From: Butyricimonas faecalis
Lineage (GTDB): Bacteria; Bacteroidota; Bacteroidia; Bacteroidales; Marinifilaceae
DNA: 64,000 nucleotides
Reading direction: 5' to 3'
Assembly: GCF_003991565.1 (NCBI RefSeq)
Contig: NZ_CP032819.1
Location: forward strand, 2,542,001-2,606,000
Under the pieces are notes generated by a model. It was not told where the DNA came from, made no database searches, and was given only the letters and a program-made list of their open reading frames with translations. Of the stretch, positions 17,284 to 26,655 are shown piece after piece (positions within the stretch are counted from its first letter, which is position 1; the number at the start of each line of letters is the position of its first letter). Position numbers and translations under genes: made by a program.

Positions 17284-19293
17284 TTAAATTGTCACGTTAA
17301 CAATGAACTTCACATTCGTCCCCGGCATCGGGTAACATTGTACAACCTCGTATTGCTGATTAAAAATATTGTTAATCTCTGCCGTCAAACGAATCGCGGT
17401 CTTTCGCCACGAGAAATTCTTGGACAACGAAAAATCACTCGTATACCACTCTTTAGCCCTATTTTCCGGAATATTAGCACTCGCCTCGTAACGTTTACCC
17501 GTGTAAATAAAACTGTAATTCACAAACCAACTTCTATACGTCCCGTTTAATATTAAAGAACCACTGTGCCAAGGGATATAAGGAATTTGATCCCCGTAAA
17601 AATGGCTCTCTCTTTTCGTGAAATCTTGGGCTTTCTGGTACGTGTAATTTACCCGGGTATCCAATAACCAATCTTGCCCAAATCGCCAACATCCCTGCAA
17701 AGCGACATCAACACCCCGAATTTCAACCTCTCCCAGATTTATCATTGTCCAACGGAACTGGTTGGAAGTCGGCATGGCAATAATCTTATCCGACACTTCG
17801 TTATAATACACATCTGCCTGCAACTCGAAATGTTCCAAGACCCCTTTATCAAACGTCTTAACATACGTTACCCCCATGTCATATTGATTGGTATACTCTG
17901 GCTTCAAATATATATTCCCAATAAACGTGTAATACAAATCGTTCAATGTCGGCATCCGGAAAATCCTTTTGTAAAAAGCCCGTACGTTGAAACTCCCCGT
18001 CTGGAAAGGTTGCCATGAAGCCACCAACGTTGGAGTATACTCCCGCATATCATCTGCGGCACCATTTTCCACTTTAGTACGTTCATGCACAAAAGTACCT
18101 AATAAACTTGCCTGCAATTTGAATCTCTCGAAATGCAACGCGGTGGCAACCGCAGTCAATACAGTATAACGCTTGGGATAAACAAAATCCACAAGATCTG
18201 CATTCAACTTATTCCACTGAAAATCCACTGAAATATTTACATTCCAAAAAGGGAAAAGAGTAAACATATGCGCTGACGAGAAATAAATCTCATGTTGACG
18301 AAAGTGATTGTTCACGTACATCGTACTCACATCCAAACGCGGATCCGAAAGATAATGTAAATAATCATAAGCATATTTCCCATTCAGCAACAAACTATAA
18401 AAACTGAAATGCTTCTGAAAAGAACCTTGCAGAAATAAATTCGTATCCCATTGCCGATCTTGGTGTTTAAACTTCCCCGGTTCCTCTCGTACCGATGCCC
18501 CGGGATAACCTCTTTCCGAATCATAAAAATAAATCTTCGCTTTCCAATCTCCACTATTCATTTTTCCAAACATCCCGTATTCCGCACGCAAAGCATACAC
18601 GTCTCCATTCCGGCGGATTTCTGTAGTATCGTATCCGTTTTTCTTCCGATAACTAAACTTATACTTCCCGGTAGTGTACATGTATTCGGAACTAAAAGAA
18701 GCACTTATTCGATCGGACAACCGGCTTTCCCACAAAAGAGCCGGATTCAACAAACCGAAAGACCCGGTCTTAAAAGTAAATTTACCGTTATGTTTCTTAT
18801 TTCCCAGAAATCGAGGAACTCGGGTAGTCATGTAAATAGAACCTGCTGAGCCGAAATCTTTTGCCGGCTGGAAAATAGCACTCCGTTGCCCATTATAGAG
18901 AGTTATCGTCTCCATGTTATCCAAAGAGAAACGCCCGAGATCCACCGTCCCGTTCTGAGCATTCCCCAATTCGATGCCATCATAAAATACCCCTACATGC
19001 TGCGTACCCATTGCCCTGATATTCACTGTTTTCAAACCACCGATACCACCATAATCTTTAATTTGTACACCGGAAAAATAACGCAGGGCATCAGCAACAG
19101 AGTGAACGCTTAATCTTTCTAATACCTTTCCTTCCATGACCTGCACAGGTATCACTTCTTTACGAACCCGCGGAGCAGACACGTCCACCTCGTCGATATG
19201 ATACATTTTGGTCGAATCCACGTTCTGCGCCCTCAAAAAGTTACCACCTTCAAAGCATAGCAAAATCAATACAATCAAAGTTATTAACTTCAT
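17284..19293 (-). CDS. btuB: TonB-dependent cobalamin receptor (BtuB-type)
   Basis: This 669-residue outer-membrane receptor has a signal peptide (MKLITLIVLILLCFEGGNFLRA), a TonB box region (MYHIDEVDVSAP), a plug domain (SVADALRYFSGVQIKDYGG, then TVNIRAMGTQHVGVFYDGIELGN) and a 22-strand-type barrel with the NDLYYTFIGNIYLKPEYTN-type segment of BtuB proteins. It ends in FIVNVTI rather than the usual final phenylalanine. It is the first gene after the cobalamin riboswitch at 19440-19606 and is followed by BtuG, PKD-like and leucine-rich lipoproteins at short spacings, so all five form one B12-repressed operon. Confidence 0.88.
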   Translation of the reverse strand: MKLITLIVLILLCFEGGNFLRAQNVDSTKMYHIDEVDVSAPRVRKEVIPVQVMEGKVLERLSVHSVADALRYFSGVQIKDYGGIGGLKTVNIRAMGTQHVGVFYDGIELGNAQNGTVDLGRFSLDNMETITLYNGQRSAIFQPAKDFGSAGSIYMTTRVPRFLGNKKHNGKFTFKTGSFGLLNPALLWESRLSDRISASFSSEYMYTTGKYKFSYRKKNGYDTTEIRRNGDVYALRAEYGMFGKMNSGDWKAKIYFYDSERGYPGASVREEPGKFKHQDRQWDTNLFLQGSFQKHFSFYSLLLNGKYAYDYLHYLSDPRLDVSTMYVNNHFRQHEIYFSSAHMFTLFPFWNVNISVDFQWNKLNADLVDFVYPKRYTVLTAVATALHFERFKLQASLLGTFVHERTKVENGAADDMREYTPTLVASWQPFQTGSFNVRAFYKRIFRMPTLNDLYYTFIGNIYLKPEYTNQYDMGVTYVKTFDKGVLEHFELQADVYYNEVSDKIIAMPTSNQFRWTMINLGEVEIRGVDVALQGCWRFGQDWLLDTRVNYTYQKAQDFTKRESHFYGDQIPYIPWHSGSLILNGTYRSWFVNYSFIYTGKRYEASANIPENRAKEWYTSDFSLSKNFSWRKTAIRLTAEINNIFNQQYEVVQCYPMPGTNVKFIVNVTI

Positions 19294-19439
19294 TCTTTAC
19301 TGTTATAAAAAAAACATAACAGCTTTCCAGTACCACACAACAGATACAAATAGCTACAATTACCTATCGCAACAACAGTATGATAAAAATAATATCTGCA
19401 TCCAAGCTCTAATCCCAGAAAGCTTTAGATCTAATGAAG

Positions 19440-19606
19440 TTGGCAGGTCTTCTGACTTACCCCGTCTTTAAACGCCCTTCCCATTTCATGTCGAAACAGT
19501 GGATGTGAGTCGTGTTTAAAGACTTTGATGGAGTTTACAGCAGCGGGTCTGTTCAGGATTTTCACCTGATTCCCTTTTCACCACACGCCCGAAACGAGAT
19601 GTGACA
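19440..19606 (-). promoter_or_regulatory. Cobalamin riboswitch upstream of the first btuB operon
   Basis: On the minus strand: GGTGAAAAGGGAATCAGGTG, AAATCCTGAAC, CGCTGCTGTAAACTCC, CCACTGTTTCG, GGGAAGG and AGTCAGAAGACCTGCC, in full agreement with the cobalamin aptamer. The element begins with the closing-stem bases GTGTCACATCTC. The btuB start codon lies about 150 bases downstream. Confidence 0.94.
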
Positions 19607-19755
19607 CCAAAATCGTCACAAAATTATACAAAAAACACATGTTAGCCAGATTTAAAAATGTTTATTTTTACTTTTCACAATATTTATTATTTAATAACAA
19701 ACCAAACATTAGAAACACGACCATCATCAACATTACAAAAAGGCACCTAAAATAA

Positions 19756-19791
19756 TGAACCCTAAAAGTTTTTGTCAACTTTTAGGGTTCA
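19756..19791 (-). terminator. Long perfect hairpin, terminator of the minus-strand DUF6266 gene
   Basis: TGAACCCTAAAAGTT (19756-19770) pairs perfectly with AACTTTTAGGGTTCA (19777-19791) around a 6-base loop. It lies 25 bases after the stop codon of the minus-strand DUF6266 gene. The 15-bp stem is stable, although the following T-run is weak. It also separates that gene from the riboswitch-btuB unit. Confidence 0.75.
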
Positions 19792-19815
19792 CCTCACGAT
19801 ATGTATTTTGATAAT

Positions 19816-20469
19816 TTAAGCCTCCACGTATTCACTCGGGGAAAACCGACTCGACATCTTGTTACCAAAGAACAAATAAAGATGTAAACGTGTCCCGTCA
19901 GGCTGCCCCGCAGATGGAACATCGACAATCACCCTGCCATCCCTCCGACAGGCTCCGAGGCACGACACCATTTGCGGGGCACGAGGTTGCGTGTCGTAAA
20001 AATAACCCACGTACACCCGATCCGAATTTCCCGCTTTCGGGCGATCAATATCATTTTCCCAATTTAACGTCACGGACCATCCCTCTCGTGCGGCACCTGT
20101 AATCACGGGTGCATCCAATGTTCCTACTGAAAACCGAAATGTCGGGAATGCCCAAACTCCTACTCCCGGACGGAAACATCCCCCGTTTTGAGAATGAAAC
20201 AGAGAATCACTCTTGTTCACTCCTGTTTCTTTAGCCATAACCCTCCATATCGGCAAATCCCCGATAGCCCGGCGATAAATCCGCCACATCTTCCTTACCT
20301 CGGTGAAACGATTCGAGGATTCTTCCTCCCCTTCCTGTCGCCCTTTTTTCGGCCCCCGTTGAGATCGACAGGCTCTAACTTTATTACCGTGGCGATAATA
20401 CGTGACTCCGTCAATCCGTATAGGCCCCTGTGCCAAGAGAGCAACAGGAATAGACAATGTATTCTCCAT
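19816..20469 (-). CDS. DUF6266 family protein (minus-strand member)
   Basis: This 217-residue protein has no signal peptide or membrane helix. It has the N-terminal pattern of DUF6266 (GPIRIDGVTYYRHGNKVRACRSQ), a basic middle (RGPKKGRQEGEEESSNRF), an RAI/WR helix, and a C-terminal beta domain (NSDRVYVGYFYDT, then VIVDVPSAGQPDGTRLHLYLFFG). The function is unknown. It is transcribed away from a second, diverged DUF6266 gene, with an 11-bp repeat array between them. The C-terminal FGNKMSSRFSPSEY resembles FAKNADGKDVSDS of its partner, so the two are distant homologues. Confidence 0.65.
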   Translation of the reverse strand: MENTLSIPVALLAQGPIRIDGVTYYRHGNKVRACRSQRGPKKGRQEGEEESSNRFTEVRKMWRIYRRAIGDLPIWRVMAKETGVNKSDSLFHSQNGGCFRPGVGVWAFPTFRFSVGTLDAPVITGAAREGWSVTLNWENDIDRPKAGNSDRVYVGYFYDTQPRAPQMVSCLGACRRDGRVIVDVPSAGQPDGTRLHLYLFFGNKMSSRFSPSEYVEA

Positions 20470-20555
20470 ATCAATAAATATTTAAGAATTAATACCTTAT
20501 TAATTCCTGAGTAAAAGTAGATAAAAAACTTTTACTATACTATTAAAATCCTAAT

Positions 20556-20614
20556 AAAACGCTATTGCGTATAGCGTTTTAATAGCGCTTTAATAGCGTT
20601 CTAATAGCGCTTTA
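20556..20614. repeat. 11-bp tandem repeat array with hairpin between divergent DUF6266 genes
   Basis: Four head-to-tail units of 11 bp (ATAGCGTTTTA, ATAGCGCTTTA, ATAGCGTTCTA, ATAGCGCTTTA) span 20571-20614. The first unit is also the right arm of a perfect 10-bp inverted repeat, AAAACGCTAT / ATAGCGTTTT (20556-20580). A period of 11 bp puts each copy on the same face of the helix, as expected for cooperative binding of a regulator. Confidence 0.8.
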
Positions 20615-20677
20615 CATGGAAGTGGTACAGATGTGATCATGAATTATTCCTAAAATAATCATTGATATTCATTAGAA

Positions 20678-20695
20678 TACGGTTTTTTAACCGTA
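20678..20695. repeat. Short perfect inverted repeat before the plus-strand DUF6266 gene
   Basis: TACGGTT and AACCGTA enclose TTTT, 31 bases before the start codon at 20727. It could be an operator or a 5'-leader hairpin. Confidence 0.5.
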
Positions 20696-20726
20696 CCTTC
20701 ACCACCATAACCATAATACAAGAAAC

Positions 20727-21410
20727 ATGGCAGAATTTATAAACCCCATTGGGAAAATACGAGGAAAATTTGGAAACGTGATCCCATACGTGGGGAAAAA
20801 CGGCAAAAACTATTGTCGGTCAACATCATTAAAACGTAAGGCTGGAGGAGAAGGCCAGAAACGGCAATCCGTGGCATTCGGGACAACAACGAGTAGAAAA
20901 AGATGGCTCTCCCCGGTCATCCGACTGGGATTTCCCGGTGGGAACGGTTACCCACAAGGTTTCTACGGGTTTACAAGCGCTAACGTAACACATGCCATCA
21001 CGGTGGAGAAAATACATCCGGAAGTTCCCGTGAACCGACAGAAAAGAGCCACACAGGAATTTCAAGGCACCATCGATTACGGGAAGTTACGGGTTGCTGC
21101 AGGTCAACTGGTTATTCCGATGGTCAACGCGGAAATTGATGCTGAAAACAGGAAAGTTTCTTTCACCTCTCCCGGAGTCCAATTCGAATCCGTGGATTGT
21201 TTCATGGATGATAGCATCTATGCAGTTTTCCTTTACGATAATAAACACCGCTGCCTTGTCAAAGAACTGGGTAAACGGGGTGAAACGCTGAACACAACCG
21301 TGGATTTTCCCCGAGATGCCACTGCCGAGGAACTCATTATTTACGTTTTTGCCAAAAATGCTGACGGGAAAGATGTTTCCGACTCGGTATGTTTGCGAAA
21401 ACCGGAGTAA
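20727..21410 (+). CDS. DUF6266 family protein (plus-strand member)
   Basis: This 227-residue protein lacks export signals. The N-terminus (MAEFINPIGKIRGKFGNVI, then GKNGKNYCRSTS) is the glycine/lysine-rich start typical of DUF6266 proteins. A serine/arginine-rich segment and a C-terminal all-beta domain with VYVFAKNADGKDVSDS-like strands follow. Such genes are common in Bacteroidales, often in several divergent copies, and their role is unknown. The gene is divergent from the other DUF6266 gene and converges on the second btuB gene with only 43 bases between them. Confidence 0.7.
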   Translation: MAEFINPIGKIRGKFGNVIPYVGKNGKNYCRSTSLKRKAGGEGQKRQSVAFGTTTSRKRWLSPVIRLGFPGGNGYPQGFYGFTSANVTHAITVEKIHPEVPVNRQKRATQEFQGTIDYGKLRVAAGQLVIPMVNAEIDAENRKVSFTSPGVQFESVDCFMDDSIYAVFLYDNKHRCLVKELGKRGETLNTTVDFPRDATAEELIIYVFAKNADGKDVSDSVCLRKPE

Positions 21411-21453
21411 AAAACACTAAATTGAAAAATATCAATCAAGGGCTTCATACAAA

Positions 21454-23481
21454 CTAAAATTCAAACACAACCGACACCAAACAATTTCGCAAAGGCATCG
21501 GATAATACTTGGTCGATTCATAATAGGTATCAAAAAGATTATCTATTCGAATTTGCGGAGAAACTCGGATATTTCCAATATCGAAAGAAGAACCTACAAG
21601 TAAATTATGAACAGTGTACGCTGGTGTACTGTACGATTCATCTGTGGTTAAAAATCTTTTGTCAAAGTAAGAGATTTGATATGCAAAGAAATGTTTTTTG
21701 TATTTCACAGAAAGACGAGTATTCCATTTGTATTTAGGGACATAAGGAATCTGTCGCATATAGGAATTGTCATCTTTATGATTTTTCTTACGCGTTTTAG
21801 ACACGGACACCGTGTAATTCGTTGTAATACTCAGGTTAAAATCTTTTGTCTTGTATTCTCCTCGCATGAAAACCTCACACCCATATGAAAGTACATCCCG
21901 CATGTTCTGAGGTGTCCAGAACCATTGTTTCCCATCCTCAGGCAGCCAAACAATCCAATCGTCAATAGTCATCAAGTAGGAAGACACCACTGTATTTAAA
22001 TGAAAACCATGTCCCAAGCGAGGAGTGTAGGTAAAAGTAATATCATAAGAATAGCCCTTTTCCGGTTTCAATCCAGGGTTTCCTCCCGGCCTCCAGTATA
22101 GATCGTTCATGCTAGGGAAGCGGTAATTATATGACACATTTCCGCGGATCGTCAAAATGTCTTGATGAATTTGAGAAAGAAATCCCATAGAATAAGTAGA
22201 TACATTTTTCCCGTCATTCCATTCCGTCATAAATTGCCCGTTAATCAATAACCACGGGAATACGCTCCAACGAGCATTGGCTTGCCATGAAAGCACTTCT
22301 CGATTTTTTATGGAAGGACTTGCAACCGTCGGGATTTCATAATAGGCAGAATCAAGCCCATCAATATAATATTTTGAAGAATCGATTTCCATATAACTTT
22401 CCGCGTTAATCCGGTCGTATGTATAAGTTAACGTAGTATTCAAATGCAGTCCGGATAATGGATTGCAATGATAATCCCCGCTAATTGTATATGTTTCAGA
22501 TTTATTCGTATTGCCTTCAGGTGGAAATACTCCATTTTTGCTATCGTTCCATTTATCATAGCGTAATCGATAGTATAAATAAGCGGCTTTTGCAAAAAAT
22601 TGATGTTTCCCCTTAATGTAGTCTGCTCCCACGTATCCTCTCAAATTTGTTTCTTTTTGTTGTTCATGGCTTAATACATTAACCGTGAGAGGCTGAGGGA
22701 GTTTCCTTTTCCCCCATTGAAGCCAACCTATCGTTGATAATGTCAAATCTGGTAATAATTTGAAATAAACCTCCTGCATTACACCAAACTGATCGTATTG
22801 AGCTTCTTTTCTCTGTTCCCGAAAAGGTTTTGTCGGAACCAGTATTTTATTAAGATACGTGTAATTATTGTCAGAATGTTGATGATAAAATCGAGTTTGA
22901 TAGGAACTTTTAGTTTTCCCGATCAAAAGATTTCCCCCAGCTGTATACGTATTATATGAACCGTATTCACCGAAGATTTTATATTTGTTCTTTTTATTCC
23001 ATCCGGGTTGATTAAACAAATTGACACTTCCCCCGATCGCCCCGGTTCCACTTTTCACGTGTCCGCTACCATGTATGAGATCCACGTTATCGATAAAAAA
23101 TACAGGAATTTGTGAAAAATCAAATGTTCCGGCCATAGGAGGCGTAATATTAATTCCATTCCAGTTAACTCTAGTTTGGGATGGACTACTTCCTCGGAAA
23201 GAAGCAGTAGCAAGAGCCCCTTGTCCTAAACTTTTAATATAGATAGCCGAATTGTCGGATAACAATTCTGCCAATGATCTTGACTTATTAGCCTGCATGA
23301 CTTCCACAGAAATGCGACTTACACGAGAACCGGCATTTGCATCTTGTGCATTATATGCTCTGTTTTCGATCACGTCAACCGTATCAATTACACCACGCAT
23401 GGCAATACTATCTCGTTTTTGTGCAAATGTGACCACGGGGAGAAACAGTATATAGATCACGAAAAGATTAAGCATTTTCAT
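21454..23481 (-). CDS. btuB: TonB-dependent cobalamin receptor (second BtuB-type)
   Basis: This 675-residue receptor has a signal peptide (MKMLNLFVIYILFLPVVTFA), a DTVDVIENRAY TonB-box region, a plug (SLAELLSDNSAIYIKSLGQG, then FRGSSPSQTRVNWNGINI) and a barrel ending in the canonical aromatic residue (SVVFEF). It contains the NDLYWRPGGNPGLKPEKGYS segment seen in BtuB-like receptors. It is the last gene of the second riboswitch-controlled operon, after two propeller genes, and a hairpin at 23534-23563 precedes it. It is clearly diverged from the receptor at 17284-19293, which suggests different corrinoid preferences. Confidence 0.87.
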   Translation of the reverse strand: MKMLNLFVIYILFLPVVTFAQKRDSIAMRGVIDTVDVIENRAYNAQDANAGSRVSRISVEVMQANKSRSLAELLSDNSAIYIKSLGQGALATASFRGSSPSQTRVNWNGINITPPMAGTFDFSQIPVFFIDNVDLIHGSGHVKSGTGAIGGSVNLFNQPGWNKKNKYKIFGEYGSYNTYTAGGNLLIGKTKSSYQTRFYHQHSDNNYTYLNKILVPTKPFREQRKEAQYDQFGVMQEVYFKLLPDLTLSTIGWLQWGKRKLPQPLTVNVLSHEQQKETNLRGYVGADYIKGKHQFFAKAAYLYYRLRYDKWNDSKNGVFPPEGNTNKSETYTISGDYHCNPLSGLHLNTTLTYTYDRINAESYMEIDSSKYYIDGLDSAYYEIPTVASPSIKNREVLSWQANARWSVFPWLLINGQFMTEWNDGKNVSTYSMGFLSQIHQDILTIRGNVSYNYRFPSMNDLYWRPGGNPGLKPEKGYSYDITFTYTPRLGHGFHLNTVVSSYLMTIDDWIVWLPEDGKQWFWTPQNMRDVLSYGCEVFMRGEYKTKDFNLSITTNYTVSVSKTRKKNHKDDNSYMRQIPYVPKYKWNTRLSVKYKKHFFAYQISYFDKRFLTTDESYSTPAYTVHNLLVGSSFDIGNIRVSPQIRIDNLFDTYYESTKYYPMPLRNCLVSVVFEF

Positions 23482-23533
23482 AAACAGGAAAAGTAAGATT
23501 TATTTTAAACAATAGAGTTCTTAAAAGAAAAGT

Positions 23534-23563
23534 AACTGTCCGATCGATCAAAATCAGACAGTT
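23534..23563 (-). terminator. Intra-operon hairpin before the second btuB
   Basis: AACTGTC (23534-23540) pairs with GACAGTT (23557-23563). It sits in the 148-base gap between the propeller gene and btuB. On the minus strand it is followed by ACTTTTCTTTT, so it may cause partial termination or stabilise the upstream message. Confidence 0.5.
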
Positions 23564-23629
23564 TTCTTTCAAAATATTTATAGTAAAAGTATTTCTAAGC
23601 AAACTTGATTGAGGGATCCCCACTTTTAT

Positions 23630-24739
23630 TTACCGGGGGAACCAAATCATTCGCGGTTTTATACCCACCTGAATAGCAGAAATTGTTTCATTGGCTGGGA
23701 ATTGACGCACGAAACCAGCAATAGTTCCATTGGCATCACAAAGATAGACTTCACCTTCCGGAGAAATTCCCATTCCATTTAATCTTGCTTCCACACCTGG
23801 AGTTTCCCGATACAGTTTATAGCTATTATCGTTAACATCTAAAGCAAATATGGCTAACCGATCTCGTCCGGCAGAAATGCGTGCACAAGCCTGCAATGTA
23901 AAATAAATGGTTCCCTTATCAAGAGACAGATAAGATTTATTATACGTGGCTCCCATAGGTACACCTAATTCCAATTCTTCGTCCCCACGTTTAAAAAATG
24001 GTATTTCAACAGAATCAACTTTCTGTGTTTCCGGATCTATTTTGATCCAATATGCACAGTTCCGGCTTTCTGCATTCTTTCCAGTGGAGAATATCCACAA
24101 TTTATTGTTTTTATCTACATGCATTTTACAAGTCTTGACACTTTTACTTATACTTACCGGAATGACACTTTGAGGGTTTCCTGTAATATTATCTATATCA
24201 AATACTGCAATCCCCGAAGCATCAAGATGAGTCCCGAAAAGTTTATTATTAACGATCGCGATCTCCTCCATACCCCATTCTTCCGCAAGAGTTATGTGCT
24301 CAACGACAGTATTTGTAACTGTATTGATTTTAGTAAGTTGATGAATAGAGTCTGCCACGATCGCTTCCGATTCACTAATTGGGATAATATCCCGAGGCAT
24401 GCCTATTTTTTCATAATCAATCGTTTTCAATACAACAAAGGTTGTCGGGTCTAGGATCTCTATTCTAGCGGGAGCACTTGCCGTGAGAAAATATTTATCA
24501 TTGATTGAATTAATAGCATAAGGAGAGCCTTGCAATATTTTTTCATTGGCTTTTTCGTAAGCATTCACTTCTATCGTTCCATCTCCATAAATGACAGACA
24601 AGCCTCCCTCTCCATTTACTCCTTCATTCACAACAAGCATTTGTACGTCCCTAGGAGGGGTAATCTCCCCCTTGTCATCATCATTACAAGCTGATAATAA
24701 AATGGTACAGAGTACCCCTAAATATAATATTTTTTTCAT
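23630..24739 (-). CDS. BtuG-like beta-propeller lipoprotein (second operon, distal copy)
   Basis: This 369-residue lipoprotein (MKKILYLGVLCTILLSA, then CNDDDKG) has YncE/DUF5074-type propeller blades (MLVVNEGVNGEGGLSVIYGDG, ILDPTTFVVLKTIDYEKIGMPRDI, KMHVDKNNKLWIFSTGKN). The acidic tail predicts surface display. It is a tandem paralogue of the gene upstream, 42 bases away, and like it shares the VNEG start motif with BtuG1. Riboswitch control and the following btuB support high-affinity corrinoid capture. The ligand may differ from that of its twin. Confidence 0.75.
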   Translation of the reverse strand: MKKILYLGVLCTILLSACNDDDKGEITPPRDVQMLVVNEGVNGEGGLSVIYGDGTIEVNAYEKANEKILQGSPYAINSINDKYFLTASAPARIEILDPTTFVVLKTIDYEKIGMPRDIIPISESEAIVADSIHQLTKINTVTNTVVEHITLAEEWGMEEIAIVNNKLFGTHLDASGIAVFDIDNITGNPQSVIPVSISKSVKTCKMHVDKNNKLWIFSTGKNAESRNCAYWIKIDPETQKVDSVEIPFFKRGDEELELGVPMGATYNKSYLSLDKGTIYFTLQACARISAGRDRLAIFALDVNDNSYKLYRETPGVEARLNGMGISPEGEVYLCDANGTIAGFVRQFPANETISAIQVGIKPRMIWFPR

Positions 24740-24781
24740 AATCCAATTCTATTTAAATCAATGACGCATTTTTAGTCTTAC

Positions 24782-25945
24782 CTATTTAACAGAAGGCGTT
24801 TCGTTTTCTGTAAACCAAATCATTCGGGGATAAACACCAACTTTAACAGCTGTTTCCGAACCATTTGCATAGAAATGACGCAAATAGCCTCGCTGTGCCG
24901 CATAATCAATTGCATCGCAAACATATACTTCTCCATCCGGAGAAACACCCATTCCATACATATTAGTAACTCCCAAGGTTTTTCTATACAATTTGTAAGC
25001 TTTAGTATCAACGTTTAACTCAAAAACAGCAAGCTGATAAGTCCCATTTTCCACGTCAGTACAAGCATTCATACTAAAATAAATAGTACTTTTATCTCCA
25101 CTGATATCAGATCTATAATAAAGGAAACCACCAGCCATGGGGGAATCAATTTTCAAATTTGGATCACCTTTCTTTAAAAAAGGAATTTCAACAACATCCA
25201 AAACCTCTTCTGTATCAGGATCTATACAATTCCAAAACACACAACTTTCTTTTTGAGTATTTGTACCTGTCGTAAGTACCCACAACTTATTATTTTTATC
25301 CAAATGCATCTTACTGGTTTTTGCATTATCTTTCACCAACACCGGAATAATACGTTTCCCTGCTTCTGAAATATTATCTATATCAAATACTGCAATTCCT
25401 TTACCTGCTGGATTGGCTCCAAAGAGCTTATCACCAATTTTTACAATTTTTTCAACTCCCCAATTCGTCGCAAGAGGTATATATTCAATAACACTATAAT
25501 CAGATGTATTAACCCGTACCAATTGTCCTTGTATATCAGATACAATAGCTACTGTATCATTAATGGGAGCCATAAAACGAGGCTTTCCTTTTTGCGTGTA
25601 AAGTATTGTACCTATAGATTTAAAAGTTTCCGGCTCCACGACTTCAATTTTGCCAGAACCGTTTAACGCAACAAAATATTTCCCATTAATATAAGTAATA
25701 GATTGGGCAACATCACCCATAGGCACTCCGTTCGCCCTTTCAAAAGCATTCCAAATAGTAGTTCCATCCTCATATACGACGGAAATATCGGCAGTACCCG
25801 TGTTGAATAACCCCTCGTTAACAACGATCATCTTTACTTTATTGACTTCCGGCATCGGAATTTCGCCGCCATTATCGTCATCATCTGTACATGCCGCAAA
25901 CAATACGGCAAAAAACAACCATAAAAACAAAAGCTTTTTCATCAT
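24782..25945 (-). CDS. BtuG-like beta-propeller lipoprotein (second operon, proximal copy)
   Basis: This 387-residue lipoprotein (MMKKLLFLWLFFAVLFAA, then CTDDDDNGG) has the same propeller design as its neighbour: KMIVVNEGLFNTGTADISVV, KMHLDKNNKLWVLTTGTN and MYGMGVSPDGEVYVCDA. It is the first gene after the cobalamin riboswitch at 26075-26240. An operon order of propeller, propeller, receptor differs from the receptor-first order at 16-19 kb. The protein would sit on the outer membrane as a lid over the receptor, as known for BtuG-BtuB. Confidence 0.75.
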   Translation of the reverse strand: MMKKLLFLWLFFAVLFAACTDDDDNGGEIPMPEVNKVKMIVVNEGLFNTGTADISVVYEDGTTIWNAFERANGVPMGDVAQSITYINGKYFVALNGSGKIEVVEPETFKSIGTILYTQKGKPRFMAPINDTVAIVSDIQGQLVRVNTSDYSVIEYIPLATNWGVEKIVKIGDKLFGANPAGKGIAVFDIDNISEAGKRIIPVLVKDNAKTSKMHLDKNNKLWVLTTGTNTQKESCVFWNCIDPDTEEVLDVVEIPFLKKGDPNLKIDSPMAGGFLYYRSDISGDKSTIYFSMNACTDVENGTYQLAVFELNVDTKAYKLYRKTLGVTNMYGMGVSPDGEVYVCDAIDYAAQRGYLRHFYANGSETAVKVGVYPRMIWFTENETPSVK

Positions 25946-26074
25946 CTTTTTTACAAATAAACATTAAAAATAAGGATGAAAACTGTGAACAAAAAGTTTT
26001 TGAACGTGTGCACCTCGATCTTAAACCAATTGATTCATCGTTTACTCCTCGAAACTTTGAATACTATTACAATT

Positions 26075-26240
26075 TTGGCAGGTTTTCTGACTTACTTCGC
26101 CTTTGAACATCCTTCCCATTTCCATTCGAAACAGTGGATACGAGTCTTGCCAAAGACATTGCTGAAGTTTACAGTAGCGGGCCTGTTCCGGATTCACACC
26201 GGATTCCCTTTTCACCACATGATTAAAAATATTATGTGAC
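26075..26240 (-). promoter_or_regulatory. Cobalamin riboswitch upstream of the BtuG-BtuG-BtuB operon
   Basis: The minus strand reads GGTGAAAAGGGAATCCGGTG, GAATCCGGAAC, CCGCTACTGTAAACTTC, CCACTGTTTCG, GGGAAGG and AGTCAGAAAACCTGCC. It is one of two divergent cobalamin riboswitches packed into the 710-base gap between the propeller and btuF genes. The rest of that gap holds promoter-like AT-rich sequence. Confidence 0.93.
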
Positions 26241-26439
26241 ACCAAAATCATCGCGAAAATATAAAAAAATAAACATTATCTAAAATCTTAAGTATATTTT
26301 TTCATTAAATCTAAAATTAAGGGATTTAAGATGTCTTAAATAGGGCTAAAAACAGATGAAAAAGACTATTTTCAAGCATCTTTTGAAATTTTGAAAATAT
26401 ATATTATTTTCGTGCCGTCATAGTTCTAGTACAATATTA

Positions 26440-26595
26440 TTGTTGAGGATGAAAAGGGAATCCGGTGTGAATCCGGAACAATATCCGTTGCTGTATTTCC
26501 CTCTCTGTTGGAGGATATGGTTTATTGCATTCTTGCCACTGGTTTCAACCGGGAAGGCGCAATAAACGGGATAAGTCAGAAGACCTGCTATGATT
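26440..26595 (+). promoter_or_regulatory. Cobalamin riboswitch upstream of the btuF-btuC-btuD operon
   Basis: The plus strand reads GATGAAAAGGGAATCCGGTG, GAATCCGGAAC, CGTTGCTGTATTTCC, GCCACTGG, CGGGAAGG and AGTCAGAAGACCTGC. It lies about 60 bases before the start codon of the binding-protein gene. It is divergent from the switch at 26075-26240. Confidence 0.93.
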
Positions 26596-26655
26596 TACAA
26601 AGATTTACATTCGCGGAGGTCGGATGATTTATCAGAATACCATTATTAACAAGAT

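Noticed and set aside
20571..20614. Possible plasmid-type replication iterons
   Set aside because: No replication gene is near; the divergent promoter position fits regulation better.
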